NCBI RefSeq assembly: GCF_039503195.1
Contig: NZ_JBCJKP010000001.1
Location: forward strand, 10,354,001 to 10,418,000
DNA length: 64,000 bases
Origin: Streptomyces mirabilis
Lineage (GTDB): Bacteria; Actinomycetota; Actinomycetes; Streptomycetales; Streptomycetaceae
Reading direction: 5' to 3'
Shown here: one piece after another, positions 42,657 through 50,648 of the stretch
Layout: each line of letters starts with the position of its first letter
How positions within the stretch are numbered: the first letter of the stretch is position 1
The notes under the pieces: generated by a model
Seen by the model: only the letters and a program-made list of their open reading frames with translations
Databases searched by the model: none
Told to the model about the DNA's origin: nothing
Made by a program: the position numbers and the translations under genes

Positions 42657-42778
42657 GCGTCGAGCTCTTTCGTGAGCGCGGCGTACTCGCTCGGTTCGGT
42701 CGGGATCTCGCCGCAGGCGATGGCCGCGATGACCCTGTGTCCTTGCTCGGCCGCGCCCTGCCTCTGCAACCCGTCCTA
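42653..42778 (-). pseudogene. Gene tail cut by the IS element (ParA-like?)
   Basis: The minus strand reads GAAEQGHRVIAAIACGEIPT EPSEYAALTKELDA to a TGA coupled to the next gene. The left end of the IS at 42779 removes the rest. The EYAALTKEL ending resembles ParA-family C-termini, but this is weak evidence. Confidence 0.4.
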
Positions 42779-43612
42779 GGCCCTGTCGTCAAATGATGAT
42801 CTTGAGTGGTGGATCATGGTCGGGTGATACGTCGTCATGAACTGTCCGATGCCGAGTGGGAGTTCGTCCGGCCGTTGCTGCCCGCGTCCTTGCGGGGCCG
42901 CAAGCGGTTGGACGACCGAAGGGTCCTCAACGGGATCGTGTGGAAGTTCCGCACCGGCACGGCCTGGCGGGATGTGCCCGAGCGGTACGGATCGTGGGCC
43001 ACGCTGCACACCCGTTTCCGCCGGTGGGCCAAGGACGGCACCTTCGAGCGGATGCTGCGAGCCGCGCAGGCCAAGGCGGACGCGGCCGGGGACATCGAAA
43101 GGGGGGCTCTGCCCGCCGGCACTCGGACGCTCGCGGGGTGGTCTGACCAGCAAGATCCACCTTGCCTGCGATGGGCTCGGCCGCCCGCTGGCCTTCACCC
43201 TCACGGGCGGGAACACCAACGACTGCACGCAGTTCACCGCCGTGATGGAAGCGATCCGGGTGCCCCGTCCCGGGCCGGGACGGCCCCGGGTGCGGCCCGC
43301 CCACGTCCTCGGCGACAAGGGCTACAGCTCCCGCGCGATACGGACCTGGCTGCGACACCGAGACATCCCGCACACCATCCCCGAGCGGGCGGACCAAGTC
43401 CGCAACCGGCTCCGGCGCGGCAGCCGGGGCGGGCGTCCGCCGGCCTTCGACAAGCAGGTCTACAAGCGGCGCAACGTCGTGGAACGCTGCTTCAACCGCC
43501 TCAAGCAATGGCGCGGCATCGCGACCCGCTACGACAAGACCGCCGAGTCCTACCAAGCAGCCGTCACCCTCGCCTCGCTCCTGATGTGGGCGTGACATTT
43601 GACGACAACTCC
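42779..43612 (+). mobile_element. IS5-family element in a CTAG target, transposase dead
   Basis: About 834 bp bounded by CTAG on both sides (42776-42779 and 43612-43615), with terminal inverted repeats sharing TGTCGTCAAATG (left 42784-42795, right complement near 43597-43608). The transposase frame from GTG 42824 has the IS5/IS427-type N-terminus (HELSDAEWEFVRPLLP, WRDVPERYG); after GDIE a deletion of roughly 60 bp plus frameshift leads into KGGLCPPALGRSRGGLTSKI, HVLGDKGYSSRAIR and KRRNVVERCFNRLKQWRGI. The block containing the first catalytic Asp is missing, so the element cannot move itself. Confidence 0.8.
42824..43595 (+). pseudogene. IS5-family transposase, deletion and frameshift
   Basis: Two-part coding sequence of the element: N-terminal helix-turn-helix part up to about 43095 and C-terminal DDE part in the next frame up to TGA 43593-43595. 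The second Asp (LGDKGY) and Glu (NVVERCFNRLKQ) are intact; the first (in VDST) is deleted. Confidence 0.8.
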
Positions 43613-43619
43613 TAGCAGG

Positions 43620-44190
43620 TCGCACCGTTTCGACTTCCTTAAGGCGGCGGCAGAATTACCACTCGTACATCCCGATCGTGCTCGACGGCCCGTCGGACTG
43701 AATCCGGCCATGGTCGGGCTGTTGCTGACCAACGGCAGTGCCAGTGGCATCGTGGGCGCGCTGCTGGCCAACGGGTTCAGTCGGCGGTTCGGTACCGTGC
43801 GCGAGCTGCTTCTCCTGCAGGCCGCCACCGCGCCGTTCGCGCTGCTGGTGCCGCTGACCACGGTGGGGCCGGAGCTACTGCTGTTCGCGACAGGCGGCTT
43901 CTTCGTCGGAATCGGCATCTCCGTGGCCAACATCGTGGTCGGCAGCGTCCGGCAGACCTACTGCCCACCGCACCTGCTCGGCCGGGTCGTGGCGACGACC
44001 ATGATGATCAATCACAGCACCATCCCCGTCGGATCCTTGCTCGGCGGCGTGCTGGGCGACGCGATCGGGTACCGGCCCGCCATGTGGATCACGACGGGCC
44101 TCGTCGCGCCGTGCCGGCTCATCCTCGCCATGAGCCCCCCCATGAGCCCCATGCGCCGCGAGCGTGACTTTCCGCGCACCTACGTGCCGG
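43620..44190 (+). pseudogene. MFS transporter C-terminal half
   Basis: Just beyond the IS, the plus-strand reading contains PAMVGLLLTNGSASGIVGAL, RRFGTVRELLLLQAATAPFA, ELLLFATGGFFVGIGISVAN, LLGRVVATTMMINHSTIPVG and LGGVLGDAIGYRPAMWITTG, six transmembrane helices of a DHA-type MFS exporter. The N-terminal half is missing at the IS side, and a duplicated SPPMSP occurs before the end. It runs convergent into the esterase gene. Confidence 0.75.
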
Positions 44191-45394
44191 AGCGGATCTG
44201 TGGGACGTCCTTGACGAACACGAGCCCGTCGCTGCCCGCCAAGTGGGCCGGGTCCAGCGGGGAGTAGCCGCACCAGGGGGACACGCGGGGCACGGGCGGC
44301 GTGTCGCCGAGGGCGGTGGCCAGCCGCGGGGCGTCGATGACGCAGCGGTCCTCCGGGAGCGCGTACAGGAGTCCTTCGACGGTGTCCGGCGGCGGGGTGT
44401 CCACTCCCTGGTGCCGGATCGTGCCGAGGGCCGTGGCCACGAAGGCGTACTCCTCGCCGAGTTGGGCGCTCACCAGCGCACCGGCGCTCCACCACTCCAG
44501 AGGCATCCCACCCATCCGCATCGTGGACTTGGCCCGCTGGAGATGGCCGTTGTGGGCGTGGATGAATGCCGGGCCCCGTTCAGCGAGGGCGAGGAGGTTG
44601 TGGGCCATCATCTGGTCCCGCAGGCCCACCAGCCGGGTCATACGGCTCGGTGAGGAGTGGGCCATCCAGTCGTGGTAGCGCAGCAGGCCGATGGCGGTGC
44701 GCCCGTACAGGCGCGCCCGGTCCCAGTCGTCCCGCGGGGTCGCCCTGATCAGGTGCGGCGTCTGCGTGTCGAGCAGCGCCACCAGATCGTCGGCGAGCAG
44801 CCGCAGTCGGCCGGCCTCGGCCGACTGTCCCACGGACTGGGCCGGGTCCATCATCGCGGCGGGGTCGGTCCATCGGTCGTCGGTGCCGAGCAGGCGGTCG
44901 AGCGTGTCCTCGGTGCAGGGGAGCAGGTCCGCGTCCACCCGGGCCGAGAGGTAGCCGTGGAGTGCGGTGAGGGCCTGCCGGGGGCTCGCGGCGCCGGTGA
45001 TCTCCAGCGGGCCGTCGAAACCGGCGAAGCGGAGCCGTTCCGGCGCGGGCCGGCCGTCGTTGTAGGCCCGCATCCAGCGCACGAGTTCGCGGTTGGCCGC
45101 GAAGGTGCCCCAGCTGTGGCTGAATCCGTGCTCCATGACCTCCTCGAGAGTGCCTGTGCCCGAAGTGACGTAGTCGTCCACGACCAGGCCCATCACGCAG
45201 TCGCTCTCGATCGCGATCGTCCGGTAGCCCTCCTGTTCGACGAGCTGCCGGAAGAGTTCGTTGCGCAGGTCGAGCAGAGTGTCCTCGCCGTGGGTGGGCT
45301 CGCCCAGGGCGAGCAGCCGAGGCCGGGCCGGGAGCAGCCTCATGACGGCGGCGGCCTCGACGGCATGGGTGATGTCGTTGATGTCAGTCGCCAT
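44180..45394 (-). CDS. Erythromycin esterase family protein
   Basis: 404 residues from ATG 45394. EreA/EreB family (PF05139) pattern: LLALGEPTHGEDTLLDLRNE with the catalytic-site His, YRTIAIESDCVMGLVVDDYV, HGFSHSWGTFAANRELVRWM, FAGFDGPLEI, and the later FIHAHNGHLQRAKSTMRMGG. Such enzymes hydrolyse the macrolactone ester or act on other esters; many homologues are not resistance enzymes. The divergent MerR regulator is broken, and a perfect inverted repeat lies directly upstream of the start. Confidence 0.88.
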   Translation of the reverse strand: MATDINDITHAVEAAAVMRLLPARPRLLALGEPTHGEDTLLDLRNELFRQLVEQEGYRTIAIESDCVMGLVVDDYVTSGTGTLEEVMEHGFSHSWGTFAANRELVRWMRAYNDGRPAPERLRFAGFDGPLEITGAASPRQALTALHGYLSARVDADLLPCTEDTLDRLLGTDDRWTDPAAMMDPAQSVGQSAEAGRLRLLADDLVALLDTQTPHLIRATPRDDWDRARLYGRTAIGLLRYHDWMAHSSPSRMTRLVGLRDQMMAHNLLALAERGPAFIHAHNGHLQRAKSTMRMGGMPLEWWSAGALVSAQLGEEYAFVATALGTIRHQGVDTPPPDTVEGLLYALPEDRCVIDAPRLATALGDTPPVPRVSPWCGYSPLDPAHLAGSDGLVFVKDVPQIRSGT

Positions 45395-45397
45395 GCC

Positions 45398-45415
45398 TTC
45401 AACGGTATCGTTGAA
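45398..45415. promoter_or_regulatory. Inverted repeat, candidate MerR operator
   Basis: TTCAACG-GTAT-CGTTGAA is a perfect 7-bp inverted repeat with a 4-nt spacer, 3 bp upstream of the esterase start codon and between the divergent genes. MerR sites usually lie in 19-20 bp promoter spacers; this fits as part of such a site. Confidence 0.55.
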
Positions 45416-45472
45416 CCTCGATGGAAACTTTCCCGCGATATCGTCCGTCTCTCGGGGCGAAACCTTCAAAAC

Positions 45473-46184
45473 GGTGAGCGGCTCAGGCCGATTGATCTGG
45501 CACGCGGGCACCGTCTGTCCACCCAGGCGGTCAGGAACTACGAAGAGGCCGGCATCCTTCCGGCCGCCGGCCGCACACCCCACGGCTATCGCACCTGTAC
45601 CTCGCTGCACGCGGGGGCCCTGCGCGCGTTCCTCGCCGTGGTGCCCGGCCACGGCCACCAGACGGCGACGTCGATCATGCGGGCGGTGAACCAGGGCGCG
45701 GTCGACGAGGCGCCGCGCCTCGTCGACGAGAGTCACGCGCAGCTCCTCGACGACCGGCGGACCCTCCAGGCCGTGGAGCGCGCCCTCCGCGGCTTGGAGC
45801 CCACTGCGGCGTCCGAGCCCAACGTGGTGTCCGGGCCTGCCGGCAGGTTCATCGGGCCGCTGGCAGGCAGGGGAGCTAGGCATCCGACCCGCGACGCTGC
45901 GCAAGTGGGAGCGCGCCGGGCTGGTACATCCGCGCCGCGACCCGCGGACCGGCTACCGCGTCTACGACGAGGCCGACATGCGGGACGCCGGTATGGCACA
46001 TCAACTCAGGCGGGGCGGCTACCTGGTGGAGCAGATCGCCCCGCTGATCGCCCAGGTGCGGGCGGCCGGTGGGCCGGGGCCGCTGGAGGCCACCCTGCGC
46101 GACTGACACGGTCGGCTGTCCGCCCGCGCGCGCGATGCTGGCCGGGGCCGCCGAGCTGGAGGCGTACCTCCGCGAGCGCGGATG
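45473..46184 (+). pseudogene. MerR-family regulator, multiply frameshifted
   Basis: GTG 45473 starts VSGSG; a one-base deletion at about 45480 moves to LRPIDLARGHRLSTQAVRNY EEAGILPAA and PHGYRTCTSLHAGALRAFLA VVPGHG (MerR helix-turn-helix), then VDEAPRLVDESHAQLLDDRR. A second shift near 45875 gives LGIRPATLRKWERAGLVHPR and TGYRVYDEADMRDA, a second HTH, ending at TGA (46104-46106) where homologues have Trp. The remaining tail (LAGAAELEAYLRERG) follows in another frame. The two-HTH layout is that of TioE-like MerR proteins. No functional protein is expected. Confidence 0.8.
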
Positions 46185-46185
46185 A

Positions 46186-46365
46186 GATTCGATCCACCCC
46201 GGTCGGCGCGCAGTCCACCCCGAACCGGCGGTGGATCACCTCCGCGATCCGCGCCGGCGCCCAGCACTGATCCTCACCTCAGCCGTGCGCGCCCAGGCCG
46301 GCATCCAACTCGCCCGCCAGCAGGACCAGTTGGTCGTCAGTCGGCCTGCCCCGGTGTTGTGTCCT
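46186..46365 (-). mobile_element. IS630-family transposase N-terminal relic
   Basis: Minus strand: LVLLAGELDAGLGAHG, in-frame TGA, GEDQCWAPARIAEVIHRRFG and VDCAPTGVD. The EDQCWTLARIAEVIxRRFGVxYTxxGVD pattern is the winged-helix DNA-binding part of Streptomyces IS630 transposases. About 60 codons only. Confidence 0.6.
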
Positions 46366-46409
46366 GCCCGGACGGGCGCCTGGCCGCCTCCTCGGCCGGA
46401 GAGGCCGGT

Positions 46410-47207
46410 TCAGCCGATCTTGCGAGCCACGCCCCCGTAGAAGCCGATCTCGCCGGATCGTGCCGGCGGCGGGGCGTCCGGGCGCCAGAACGGGACCTGG
46501 GCCAGGCCGGGCTCGACCAGTTCGAAGCCGCCGAAGAACCGCTCCACCTCGGCGCGGGTCCGCAGGTTCAACGTGGCGGTGGCGTTGTTGTAGACAGCCT
46601 GCGCCTCGCTGCGGTCGGCGAAGTCGCCCGTGGCGTGCGAGAGCACGAGGAAGCTGCCGGCCGGCAGCGCGTCGCGAAGGCCGGCGACGACCTGATCGGG
46701 CTTCTCCGCGTCGGTGATGAAGTGGAGGATGGCGACGAGGAGCAGGGCGACCGGCTGGTCGAAGTCGATGACTCGGCGGACGTCGGGGTGGTCGATGACC
46801 GCCCGTGGATCACGCAGGTCGGCGAGCACGATGCTGGTCGCACCGGAGCGGCTGAGCAGTGCGTCGGCGTGTGCCTTCACGATCGGATCGTTGTCGACGT
46901 ACGCGACGCGCACGTCCGGGGCCACCTCATGCGCGGTCTCGTGCACGTTCGGGGCGGTGGGCAGCCCGGTGCCGACGTCGAGGATCTGACGGACGCCGCT
47001 GCTGACGACGTAACGGACCGCGCGTTGCAGGAAGGCGCGGTTGGCCTTCACGCCGATCCGCACCTCGGGTGCCGCGGAGGCGAGTTGGTCGCCGGCCTGT
47101 TGGTCGACCTCGTAGTTGTCCTTGCCGCCCAGCAGGTAGTCGTAGATCCGCGCAGGGTGTGGCCTGCTCGTGTCTATCTCCCCGGTGCGGAAGCCGTTCT
47201 GACTCAC
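46410..47207 (-). CDS. SAM-dependent methyltransferase, DUF574 family
   Basis: 265 residues. Streptomyces-specific DUF574 (PF04672) methyltransferase: IDTSRPHPARIYDYLLGGKD NYEVDQ, the SAM glycine motif ILDVGTGLPTAPNVHE, VAYVDNDPIVKAHADALL, and VALLLVAILHFITD. Substrate unknown. Family members are numerous in Streptomyces and often cluster with secondary metabolism or SARP-like operons. Intact, with normal length. Confidence 0.9.
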   Translation of the reverse strand: MSQNGFRTGEIDTSRPHPARIYDYLLGGKDNYEVDQQAGDQLASAAPEVRIGVKANRAFLQRAVRYVVSSGVRQILDVGTGLPTAPNVHETAHEVAPDVRVAYVDNDPIVKAHADALLSRSGATSIVLADLRDPRAVIDHPDVRRVIDFDQPVALLLVAILHFITDAEKPDQVVAGLRDALPAGSFLVLSHATGDFADRSEAQAVYNNATATLNLRTRAEVERFFGGFELVEPGLAQVPFWRPDAPPPARSGEIGFYGGVARKIG

Positions 47208-47444
47208 GCTGCGCTCCTCTCGACGACTGCCCCGGCCACTTTGCCCGTGAGCGGCTGACGACAGCTTCGCATATCAACTGCCGTGCCCATGACCGCTGTT
47301 ACCGGCGTGAGCGGTACCGTCACGGTCGGTGCGCACAGGAGGCCACCTCGACCGAGGGCGTCGGGCCCGGTGTCGCACGGCCGGCGGTCGACTCGGCCCG
47401 CTCGTCCCGTAGAAGTCTGTGTCAGTGAAGGGAGCGACATCCTC

Positions 47445-48188
47445 ATGCTGGTCCATGCGTCCTCGTTCACGGTCGACCTCGGCGAGAACGGCTACCTGAT
47501 CGGGTTCACCGACGACTACGAGTACCCGCGGGAGATGCCCTTCGGCTGGCGCTGCGGTCCGGCCACCGACGCCGGCGCCGTCGTCCTCACCACCACCGAC
47601 ACCGGCCCCCTCCAGCTGACCGTCCAGGTCCACAACGCCCCGCCGGCACCCGAATCCGGCGCCGAGTGGGAGGCCGCCGAGGAGATCAGCCTGTGGGCCG
47701 ACCTCCCCACTCTCTGCCTCGCGACCCTCGAACAGGGCGACATCCTCGACGCATGGCCGGAAGGGGAACCTCCCCTCCACCTCCCGCCCTCGCCGGACGG
47801 CACCGACTGGGTGCGGATGCGCCTGTACTGCCACACCGACGACCCCGAACCCGGCATCGGGGACCACGGGGAGCGCCACCTGGTCCAACTCTGGCGCGCG
47901 CCCCGGACGCCCCCTGTGCACCCCGAAATCACCGAGGCGGACCACCGCGCCCGCGTCGACTACGCGGCGGACATGGCCCTCCCCGGCATGGCAGAGTCAC
48001 ATGCCTCTTTCGCGATCCGGCCGCCCCGGCAGCCCGACGATGACGGGTCTGGCCCTTGTCTGCGTCACGGCGTTCGTCCAGAAGTCCCACTACGAGGTGA
48101 CGACCAACGGCCCGTATCCGGAGACCGGGTGCTTCGAGCCTCCGTCCGGCCACTGAACGGTCGACGGGGTCCCACGTCGTCACCCTGA
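47445..48188 (+). CDS. Hypothetical protein, 247 residues
   Basis: ATG 47445 with GAAGGGAG 9 nt upstream. No recognised domain. The chain is acidic, with strand-rich segments (VHASSFTVDLGENGYLIGFT, TTTDTGPLQLTVQVH, DWVRMRLYCHTDDPEPG) and a proline-rich, lower-confidence C-terminus after about residue 195, which may be non-native if an indel occurred near 48030. No signal peptide. Confidence 0.7.
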   Translation: MLVHASSFTVDLGENGYLIGFTDDYEYPREMPFGWRCGPATDAGAVVLTTTDTGPLQLTVQVHNAPPAPESGAEWEAAEEISLWADLPTLCLATLEQGDILDAWPEGEPPLHLPPSPDGTDWVRMRLYCHTDDPEPGIGDHGERHLVQLWRAPRTPPVHPEITEADHRARVDYAADMALPGMAESHASFAIRPPRQPDDDGSGPCLRHGVRPEVPLRGDDQRPVSGDRVLRASVRPLNGRRGPTSSP

Positions 48189-48224
48189 GTGGAGCGCGAC
48201 CTCTGCCTCGCCCCGGTGCCCATC

Positions 48225-48243
48225 GGTGACCGTATCGGTCACC
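48225..48243. promoter_or_regulatory. Perfect palindrome upstream of sigma factor gene
   Basis: GGTGACCG-TAT-CGGTCACC is a perfect 8-bp inverted repeat. It lies 37 bp after the previous stop and 147 bp before the sigma-factor ATG. It could be a terminator or an operator. Confidence 0.55.
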
Positions 48244-48390
48244 CCGGAACGCCACACGCTCGGAACCCCACACGCCCGGAAAGCGGCACGTCGGGCCGCT
48301 GCCCGTGCCGCGCAGGCGGAAACGCGGGAGAATCCGAGAGTGGGGTTCCGTGAGGGCCGGGCAATCTCCTGGCGAGGGCGGACCGTATAT

Positions 48391-48984
48391 ATGGGTATGT
48401 CGAGATTCCGGTTCCCCGTGGGCCGTCTCCCGGACGAGGCTCTGCTGTCCGGGCTGGCCACCGGCGACCCGGAGCTGGCCGTCACCTTCGTACGGAGGTT
48501 CCAGCACACGGTCTTCGGTGTCGCCGTCGCCGTCACCGGGGACACACAACTCGCCGAGGACATCGCCCAGCAGACCTTCGAACGTGCCTGGCGACATGCC
48601 CAGATCTACGACTCGCGGCGCGGCTCGGTGAAGACCTGGCTGACGACCATCGCACACAACCTCGCCATCGACGCCGTCCGCGCGCGGCGACCGGAACCGG
48701 TGGCGCCCGAGGACCTCGACGTGATCCTGGGAGTCGTCAGTGACACCCCCGAACAGCACGTCCTGGCCGACGAGGCGTCCTCCCGGCTGCGGGCGGCGAT
48801 GGCGGCGCTGCCCCGCGAACAGGGCCGCGCGCTGGTGATGGCGAGCATCTACGGCATGACGGCCCAGCAGGTTGCCGACTGGGAGAACATCCCCCTGGGC
48901 ACCGCGAAGACGCGCATCAGGACCGCGATGGCGAAGTTGCGCACCACGCTCGCGTCCCCGAAGCGAGGCGACCATGTCCAATGA
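48391..48984 (+). CDS. ECF sigma factor (SigK-like group)
   Basis: 197 residues from ATG 48391; ATG 48397 is equally possible, and the long frame upstream lacks coding character. Region 2: LATGDPELAVTFVRRFQHTV, AEDIAQQTFERAWRHAQIYD; linker; region 4: LRAAMAALPREQGRALVMAS, YGMTAQQVADWENIPLGTAK TRIR. It pairs with the zf-HC2 anti-sigma gene that overlaps its 3' end by 11 bp, so they are coupled. ECF sigma factors direct RNA polymerase to stress promoters. Confidence 0.92.
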   Translation: MGMSRFRFPVGRLPDEALLSGLATGDPELAVTFVRRFQHTVFGVAVAVTGDTQLAEDIAQQTFERAWRHAQIYDSRRGSVKTWLTTIAHNLAIDAVRARRPEPVAPEDLDVILGVVSDTPEQHVLADEASSRLRAAMAALPREQGRALVMASIYGMTAQQVADWENIPLGTAKTRIRTAMAKLRTTLASPKRGDHVQ

Positions 48985-49726
48985 CATGACCTGCGAGAAG
49001 CTGCGGGAGATCGGCGCCGAACTCGCCCTCGGCATACTGCCGGGCCGTGAGCGGGCCGCAGCGGTCGCCCACCTCGACCGATGCGCGGACTGCCGCGAGT
49101 ACGTCGAACAGCTGACCCTCGTCGGCGACGGGCTGATCGGACTGCTGCCGGGCTGCGAGCCGCCGGTCGGCTTCGAGACCCGGGTGGCGCAGGCGCTGAC
49201 CCAGGGGACGCCGGCCCAGGACGGCAGGGCGCGCGCCCGCGTTCCGGGCGCCTGGCGCAGGGGCTTCGGTGGCCGGCTTCGGCTCCGGCTCACCTCCGCG
49301 GTGGCCGCACTCGTCCTCGCCGTCGGCTTCGGTGGCTGGGTGGCCGGAACGGCGATCGAGAACGTGGTGGCCGGTGCCCCCCGGTCCGCCGGCGTGGCCG
49401 ACCTGCTGCATGGCGATCTGACCTCGGTCGCGGCCCCCAGGCAGTCGGCCGGCGAGGTGTACGCCCACACCGGCTCCCCGGGCTGGATCTACATGACGAT
49501 CGACCTCACCGGCACGCATGCCTCGTACAGCGGCATGGTCTCCTGCCTGCTGGAGCGGCGCGACGGCGGCACGGTCCGGACGGGCACCTTCACCCTGCAC
49601 CAGGGCCGCGGGTTCTGGGGCGGCCCGACCCCCGTCGACCCCGCGTCCGTGTCCGGCGCCCGCTTGACGTCGCCCGACGGCACCGTGCTCGCCACCACCC
49701 ACTTCACGTCGGGCGGGGAAACGTAG
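48974..49726 (+). CDS. Anti-sigma factor (zf-HC2/RskA-like)
   Basis: 250 residues; ATG 48974 lies inside the sigma gene. N-terminal zinc-binding segment AHLDRCADCREYVEQL (H-x3-C-x2-C), a linker, a single transmembrane helix (LTSAVAALVLAVGFGGWVAG near 106-125), and an extracellular domain with a RskA-like fold (WIYMTIDLTGTHASYSGMVS, GTFTLHQGRGFWG). The N-terminal Cys of MTCEKLRE lies where the first zinc ligand is expected. Together with the sigma factor it forms a membrane-signal pair. Its 3' end overlaps the convergent kinase gene by 23 bp. Confidence 0.9.
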   Translation: MSNDMTCEKLREIGAELALGILPGRERAAAVAHLDRCADCREYVEQLTLVGDGLIGLLPGCEPPVGFETRVAQALTQGTPAQDGRARARVPGAWRRGFGGRLRLRLTSAVAALVLAVGFGGWVAGTAIENVVAGAPRSAGVADLLHGDLTSVAAPRQSAGEVYAHTGSPGWIYMTIDLTGTHASYSGMVSCLLERRDGGTVRTGTFTLHQGRGFWGGPTPVDPASVSGARLTSPDGTVLATTHFTSGGET

Positions 49727-50648
49727 CGACGTCCCCGGCTCCCGGGTTTCCGGAGGAGGGCATACGAGGGCCGTACGCCGGGAGGATCGTGCCGAGCGAC
49801 GCGGCCAGTTCGGTGACCGTCGGCCGGGCCGACGGGTCCATGTCCAGGCAGCCGTCGATGGCCGCCGCGAGCGCGCGGGGCAGCCGGCGCCGCGCGCCGA
49901 CCGGCGGTGCGCTCACCCCCGGCCGCGGACACCGGTGGTGATCTCCGTCGGCCGTACTTTCCGCGGTCCTGCGCGGGTCGAACGGCGTGTCGCCGCTCGC
50001 CACCTCGTACAACGTGATGCCGATGCCCCAGACGTCGGCGGCGGCCGTCAGCGGGCCGCCGCGGGCCTGCTCCGGCGCGCGGTAGCGGAACGTGCCCAAG
50101 TCGGCCGGGGCGCGCCCCGGCGGCCGCGCCACACTGAGGTCGAGCACTTTCGCATGGCCGCAGTCCACCACCACGTTGGACGGCTTGAGGTCCAGGTGCA
50201 GCAGGCCCCGGCCATGCAGGTAGTGGACCGCGGAACACAACTGCACGCCGAGGAGGGCCACGTCGCCGGCCGCCGCTCGCCGCCGCAGGCGGTGGACGAG
50301 ATGGGACAGCGTCTCCCCGGTCAGCGTCTCCAGGACGACGAGCGGCTCCGGCCACTCCAGGGTCTCGTACGCGCGGACCAGGTGCGGATGGCTGAAGGCG
50401 CACAGCCACCGGCCCTCCCGCAGCAGCCGGGCCCGCGGCACAGCCTTGTCGCGGCGGTCCGGACGTACGACCTTGACGACACACCGGCAGGCCCGCTCCT
50501 CGCTCCACGTGTCGTACAGGTCCAGCCATCCCGTGCGCGTGAGGTGTCGCAGGATCTCGTAGCCCGGCGCGGGACGGGTGCCCGGGGCCAGGGGTGGGGC
50601 CGGGCCCCCGGCCGTGGGCGCCCGTACCCGGGTGCGCGTCCCGGTCAC
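49704..50648 (-). CDS. Serine/threonine protein kinase, atypical motifs
   Basis: 314 residues. Kinase features: catalytic Lys in CVVKVV (about residue 60), C-helix Glu, HLDLKPSNVVV (HRDxKxxN with Leu for Arg), VLDLSVA in place of DFG (Asp kept, Phe/Gly not), then GTFRYRAPEQARGG and DVWGIGITLYEVASGDTPF. The C-terminal 30 residues carry no PASTA or membrane domain. The start GTG overlaps the ABC stop (GTGA), so both are cotranslated. The changed HRD and DFG motifs suggest low activity or a pseudokinase, though Lys and Asp are kept. Confidence 0.85.
   Translation of the reverse strand: MTGTRTRVRAPTAGGPAPPLAPGTRPAPGYEILRHLTRTGWLDLYDTWSEERACRCVVKVVRPDRRDKAVPRARLLREGRWLCAFSHPHLVRAYETLEWPEPLVVLETLTGETLSHLVHRLRRRAAAGDVALLGVQLCSAVHYLHGRGLLHLDLKPSNVVVDCGHAKVLDLSVARPPGRAPADLGTFRYRAPEQARGGPLTAAADVWGIGITLYEVASGDTPFDPRRTAESTADGDHHRCPRPGVSAPPVGARRRLPRALAAAIDGCLDMDPSARPTVTELAASLGTILPAYGPRMPSSGNPGAGDVATFPRPT

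Noticed and set aside
48226..48390. N-terminal extension of the sigma factor from GTG 48226
   Set aside because: It would begin inside the palindrome at 48225-48243, and its Arg/Ala-rich sequence does not resemble sigma region 1; ATG 48391 fits the family length.
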